Both the position numbers and the translations under genes were made by a program. Below are positions 4,399 to 6,911 of a stretch of 6,911 nt of DNA, piece after piece; the first letter of the stretch is position 1; every line of letters begins with the position of its first letter. Origin of the DNA: an uncultured Planctomycetaceae bacterium (GTDB lineage: Bacteria > Planctomycetota > Planctomycetia > Pirellulales > Pirellulaceae); assembly GCA_903921945.1 (NCBI GenBank), contig CAIXSC010001051.1, positions 1-6,911 of the forward strand, in the 5' to 3' direction. Below the pieces are notes generated by a model. That model saw only the letters and a list, made by a program, of their open reading frames with translations. It had not been told where the DNA came from and ran no database searches.

Positions 4399-6894
4399 TC
4401 AATGCCGAAAGACGAATTCCTTGGAATTGAGTAACGCCCACGCCAAGTCGCGGAAGATCGCCGCGCGCTCGACATCATTCGCCGCCTCGCCAAGCCACTG
4501 CGTCGCTCGCTCCCGCTCGACGGTCGTCGGTCCGCGACTCAACGCCGTCCAGTACAACGTCTCCACCAAACGGTGCGTGTTCGCGTCGTTTTTATTCGCG
4601 CCGCTTGCATTCGCGTCGTTCGTGTTCGCGCCGCTTGCATTCGCGGCGTTCGTGTTCGCGGCGGCACGCAGCCAACCTTCGAGCCGTCCGAGGGGCGATT
4701 CGAGCCGCTGTTGCAGGTCGCCGTCGCTGAGCAGCGCCAACGCTTGCTTGAGCGTCGTCTCGTCGGATCGTTCGCAGGCGCAGGCCAATAGGCGCTGCGG
4801 CTTGCCGAAGGTGGCGAGGAAGCGATCGCCTTCCGCGGTTTTTTTGTCCCGGTCGCGACCGCGGCGCACGCCTGGCATTTGACCCGCGCGGATACGCTGC
4901 GAATACCCGCCGAATTCGACAGGCATTCCGGATACCGTGGACTGGGCGTCGAGCAACACTTCGGCGGGCAACCGCCGCACGAGTGCTCGCGCGAACAAAG
5001 CGTCATCATCGCGAGTCGTCTCGTTCGGCTCGGCGGACAAGCCGTAGACGCTCGACATGGCCACTTCCCGGACGATCGACTGGAGATCAAAACCGTCGCG
5101 CACCAGCTTGGCCGCCAAGTGGTCGAGCACGCCGGGATGCGCGGGTGGATTGGTCGGGCGCAGGTCGTCCACAGGCTCCACCAACCCGCGGCCCATCAGG
5201 TGGTACCAAATGAAATTGGCCTGAGTCCGCGCGAAGGCGACATTCCGCGGGCTTGTCAGCCAGTCCGCCAAAGGCTCGCGGCGGTCCGCGTTCGGTTCGA
5301 ATTCGGGCGTGTCGGCTCCGAGGAATCGCGGCACGGCGTCCTCGCCGGTGCGCGGATTTCGCACCTCGCCCACATCCAACACGCGGACGATTTGGTCGCC
5401 GACGAATTCATGTTTGTCCAGCTTGTCCTTGCGTTGGTTTTCGACGATCTCGTAGTCGACACGCGCGAAGAGCGCGGTCCATTGGTAATAGTCGTCTTGC
5501 GTCCAGCGGTCGAAGGGATGGTTGTGGCATTGAGCGCATTGCAATCGCACTCCTTGGAACAGCCGGCCGACCGTTTCCGCTCGCGCGATCGGATCACGCA
5601 GGGAACGATAGAAATTCGCGGCCGGCGACTGGTAGGTGCTGCCCCGCGCCACAACCAGCTCGCGGACGAACTGATCGAGCGGCTTTCCCTGGGCGATACT
5701 TTGGCGAATCCATCCATGAAACCGCTCGACTCCGGTCGTATCGAGCGCCTTCTCTTCGACCCGCAACACGTCGCTCCACGCCAACGCCCAGCGATCCGCG
5801 AACTCGGGCCGCGCCAACATGCGATCGACCAAGCGAGCACGTTGATCGGGAGGGACTTCGAACGCTGCGCTGGTGGCGTCGGTCGACGGCGATTCCGCGA
5901 ACTCCCGGGCTTCGTCGGCGTCGGGCAACACGCCCAACAGGTCCAACGACAAGCGGCGCACCAACGTCGCGTCATCGGCCGCTGGCGCGGGCTGGACCCG
6001 CAATCGCTCCCACCGTTCCCGCCACAGTCGATCCAGCGGCGAACGGGGCTGGAATGCCACCAAGTCGGCAACCGGCCGATCGGGTAGAAAGGCGACCCGC
6101 ACGGCGACTTGTTGATCCAAGTAGCGGACAACGACCGTCGACTCGCCGAACGACTCGCGGACCGCCGCGCCACTGCTGTCGACCCGAGTCACCAGGTTCG
6201 ACGTTTCGCAAGCGATCAGTGGCGTGACATCGCGGCGCGACCCATCGGAGAATCGCGCGGTAGCCCGCAGCGGCACTCGATCTTGCGGCGCTACCGCGAC
6301 CGCTTCGAGCGGTTCGACGTCCAACGCGACCAGTCGAGCTGGCAACGGCGATAACGGTGATGCGGACGGCAGCGAAGCCGACGCTGAAGATGCGGCCGTG
6401 GATGATAAGGCCGTTCCTCGTGAAGGCGGACAGCCTTGGCCGATCCAACGTTGCAACACGCGGTACTCGAGCGAGTCGCTGGTGAAACGCTGGCCACCCT
6501 GGTGAGCGACCTCGGCGGTCGCCTTGAGCAACAACAGGCTGCGAGCCGGTTCCGCCAAGTTCACTCGCCGACCACCCAGGTCCCGGACGAGCACTCGATG
6601 ATCGTCCGCGGGATCTTGGCCCCGCAGCGACAGTTTGAAGCCACCCTTGCCGTTCAGGTTGCCGTGACACGCGCCGGAATTGCATCCGGCTCGCGACAGC
6701 ACCGCCATCACCTCGTGGGCGAACGGATCGCTGGCCGGGCTGTCCGTCAACGCGTCGCGAACCGGCTCGGCGCCCGTGGCGGTCGGCACGCGAGCGGCGA
6801 AGGCGAAAGCGAGCGATGCCGCCAAACAGCACGCTTGCCGGAACCGCGCCCATCCAGGCGACACGAGCCATCGGACAAGCGACGCGGAGCCCAT
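4399..6894 (-). CDS. Exported DUF1549/DUF1553 planctomycete cytochrome-like protein
   Basis: The 831-residue product starts with an export signal: basic residues up to R19, a hydrophobic stretch at about 21-35, and likely cleavage near residues 40-43. Residues 56-158 form a cytochrome-c-like domain with a CX4CH motif (C71, C76, H77) and a possible distal ligand H131 in HQGGQRF. A Ser/Ala-rich linker (164-183) leads to an Ig-like Big_2-type domain (about 188-268). DUF1549 follows (about 286-480) with CXXCH at 453-457, then DUF1553 (about 538-831), ending in the family-typical NSKEF..H tail. Domain order and length fit the planctomycete family. The start is fixed by an in-frame TAG two codons upstream (6898-6900); the ribosome site is only weakly purine-rich. 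Residues 746-775 are an Asn/Ala repeat inserted into DUF1553. It heads the apparent operon with the DUF1501 and WD40 genes. The catalytic function of these domains is unknown; haem binding is inferred from the motifs. Confidence 0.93.
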   Translation of the reverse strand: MGSASLVRWLVSPGWARFRQACCLAASLAFAFAARVPTATGAEPVRDALTDSPASDPFAHEVMAVLSRAGCNSGACHGNLNGKGGFKLSLRGQDPADDHRVLVRDLGGRRVNLAEPARSLLLLKATAEVAHQGGQRFTSDSLEYRVLQRWIGQGCPPSRGTALSSTAASSASASLPSASPLSPLPARLVALDVEPLEAVAVAPQDRVPLRATARFSDGSRRDVTPLIACETSNLVTRVDSSGAAVRESFGESTVVVRYLDQQVAVRVAFLPDRPVADLVAFQPRSPLDRLWRERWERLRVQPAPAADDATLVRRLSLDLLGVLPDADEAREFAESPSTDATSAAFEVPPDQRARLVDRMLARPEFADRWALAWSDVLRVEEKALDTTGVERFHGWIRQSIAQGKPLDQFVRELVVARGSTYQSPAANFYRSLRDPIARAETVGRLFQGVRLQCAQCHNHPFDRWTQDDYYQWTALFARVDYEIVENQRKDKLDKHEFVGDQIVRVLDVGEVRNPRTGEDAVPRFLGADTPEFEPNADRREPLADWLTSPRNVAFARTQANFIWYHLMGRGLVEPVDDLRPTNPPAHPGVLDHLAAKLVRDGFDLQSIVREVAMSSVYGLSAEPNETTRDDDALFARALVRRLPAEVLLDAQSTVSGMPVEFGGYSQRIRAGQMPGVRRGRDRDKKTAEGDRFLATFGKPQRLLACACERSDETTLKQALALLSDGDLQQRLESPLGRLEGWLRAAANTNAANASGANTNDANASGANKNDANTHRLVETLYWTALSRGPTTVERERATQWLGEAANDVERAAIFRDLAWALLNSKEFVFRH
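4570..4659 (-). repeat. In-frame 30-bp minisatellite coding an Asn/Ala decapeptide in DUF1553
   Basis: Codons 746-775 of the DUF1549/DUF1553 gene encode three ten-residue units: ANTNAANASG, ANTNDANASG and ANKNDANTHR. At DNA level 4595-4624 and 4625-4654 are identical at 29 of 30 positions, and a 15-bp sub-period ending in TTCGC on the plus strand is visible throughout. All units keep the reading frame. The segment interrupts the helical C-terminal part of DUF1553 between WLRAA and LVETLYWTALSRGP and is probably a flexible surface loop. Confidence 0.9.
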
Positions 6895-6911
6895 GATCTA
6901 GCCCACCAACT

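Noticed and set aside
4310..4441. A 44-residue N-terminal extension of the DUF1501 protein starting at 4441.
   Set aside because: It overlaps the upstream gene by 43 nt, pushes the twin-arginine motif to about residue 60, and ignores the good ribosome site before 4309.
4879..6087. A 402-codon open frame on the plus strand opposite the DUF1549/DUF1553 gene.
   Set aside because: It is entirely antisense to a gene with clear family motifs, and its translation is Arg/His-rich with no recognisable domain. Long antisense frames are common opposite GC-rich genes.

Overview
The window is a GC-rich stretch with four complete protein-coding genes, all on the minus strand, so transcription runs from the right edge to the left edge. 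It looks chromosomal and comes most likely from a planctomycete, perhaps of the Pirellulales. The reason is the gene content: a large exported DUF1549/DUF1553 protein with a cytochrome-like N-terminus, followed by a Tat-exported DUF1501 protein. These families are greatly expanded in Planctomycetota and are also found in some Verrucomicrobiota and Lentisphaerota. The lineage call rests on family knowledge only; there is no rRNA or other marker gene here.

Layout in transcription order. (1) 6894-4399: DUF1549/DUF1553 protein of 831 aa with a signal peptide, a CX4CH cytochrome-like domain, an Ig-like (Big_2-type) domain, DUF1549 with a CXXCH motif, and DUF1553. (2) After 89 nt, 4309-2945: DUF1501 protein of 454 aa with a twin-arginine signal and alkaline-phosphatase/sulfatase-type metal-ligand motifs. 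(3) Overlapping by 4 nt (ATGA), 2948-1926: WD40 beta-propeller of 340 aa without a signal peptide. (4) After a 176-nt gap containing a strong hairpin and four tandem 19-bp repeats, 1749-208: DUF2235 alpha/beta-hydrolase of 513 aa, related to the catalytic domain of Tle1-type phospholipases. The last 207 nt (1-207) hold no convincing gene, only inverted repeats.

Genes 1-3 have the spacing of one operon. Two products should be exported (one Sec-type, one Tat) and the third should stay in the cytoplasm. The biochemical role of the DUF1549/DUF1553-DUF1501 pair is not established. Domain content suggests a periplasmic or cell-surface redox-linked or hydrolytic function, but that is inference. The DUF2235 gene appears to be a separate unit with its own leader, and no type VI secretion, immunity or other effector gene is visible beside it.

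The least ordinary features are two different tandem repeats. One is an in-frame 30-bp minisatellite in gene 1 that encodes an Asn/Ala decapeptide within the DUF1553 region. The other is the 19-bp palindrome-bearing array in the leader of the DUF2235 gene. I see no CRISPR array, tRNA, rRNA, insertion sequence or other mobile element.
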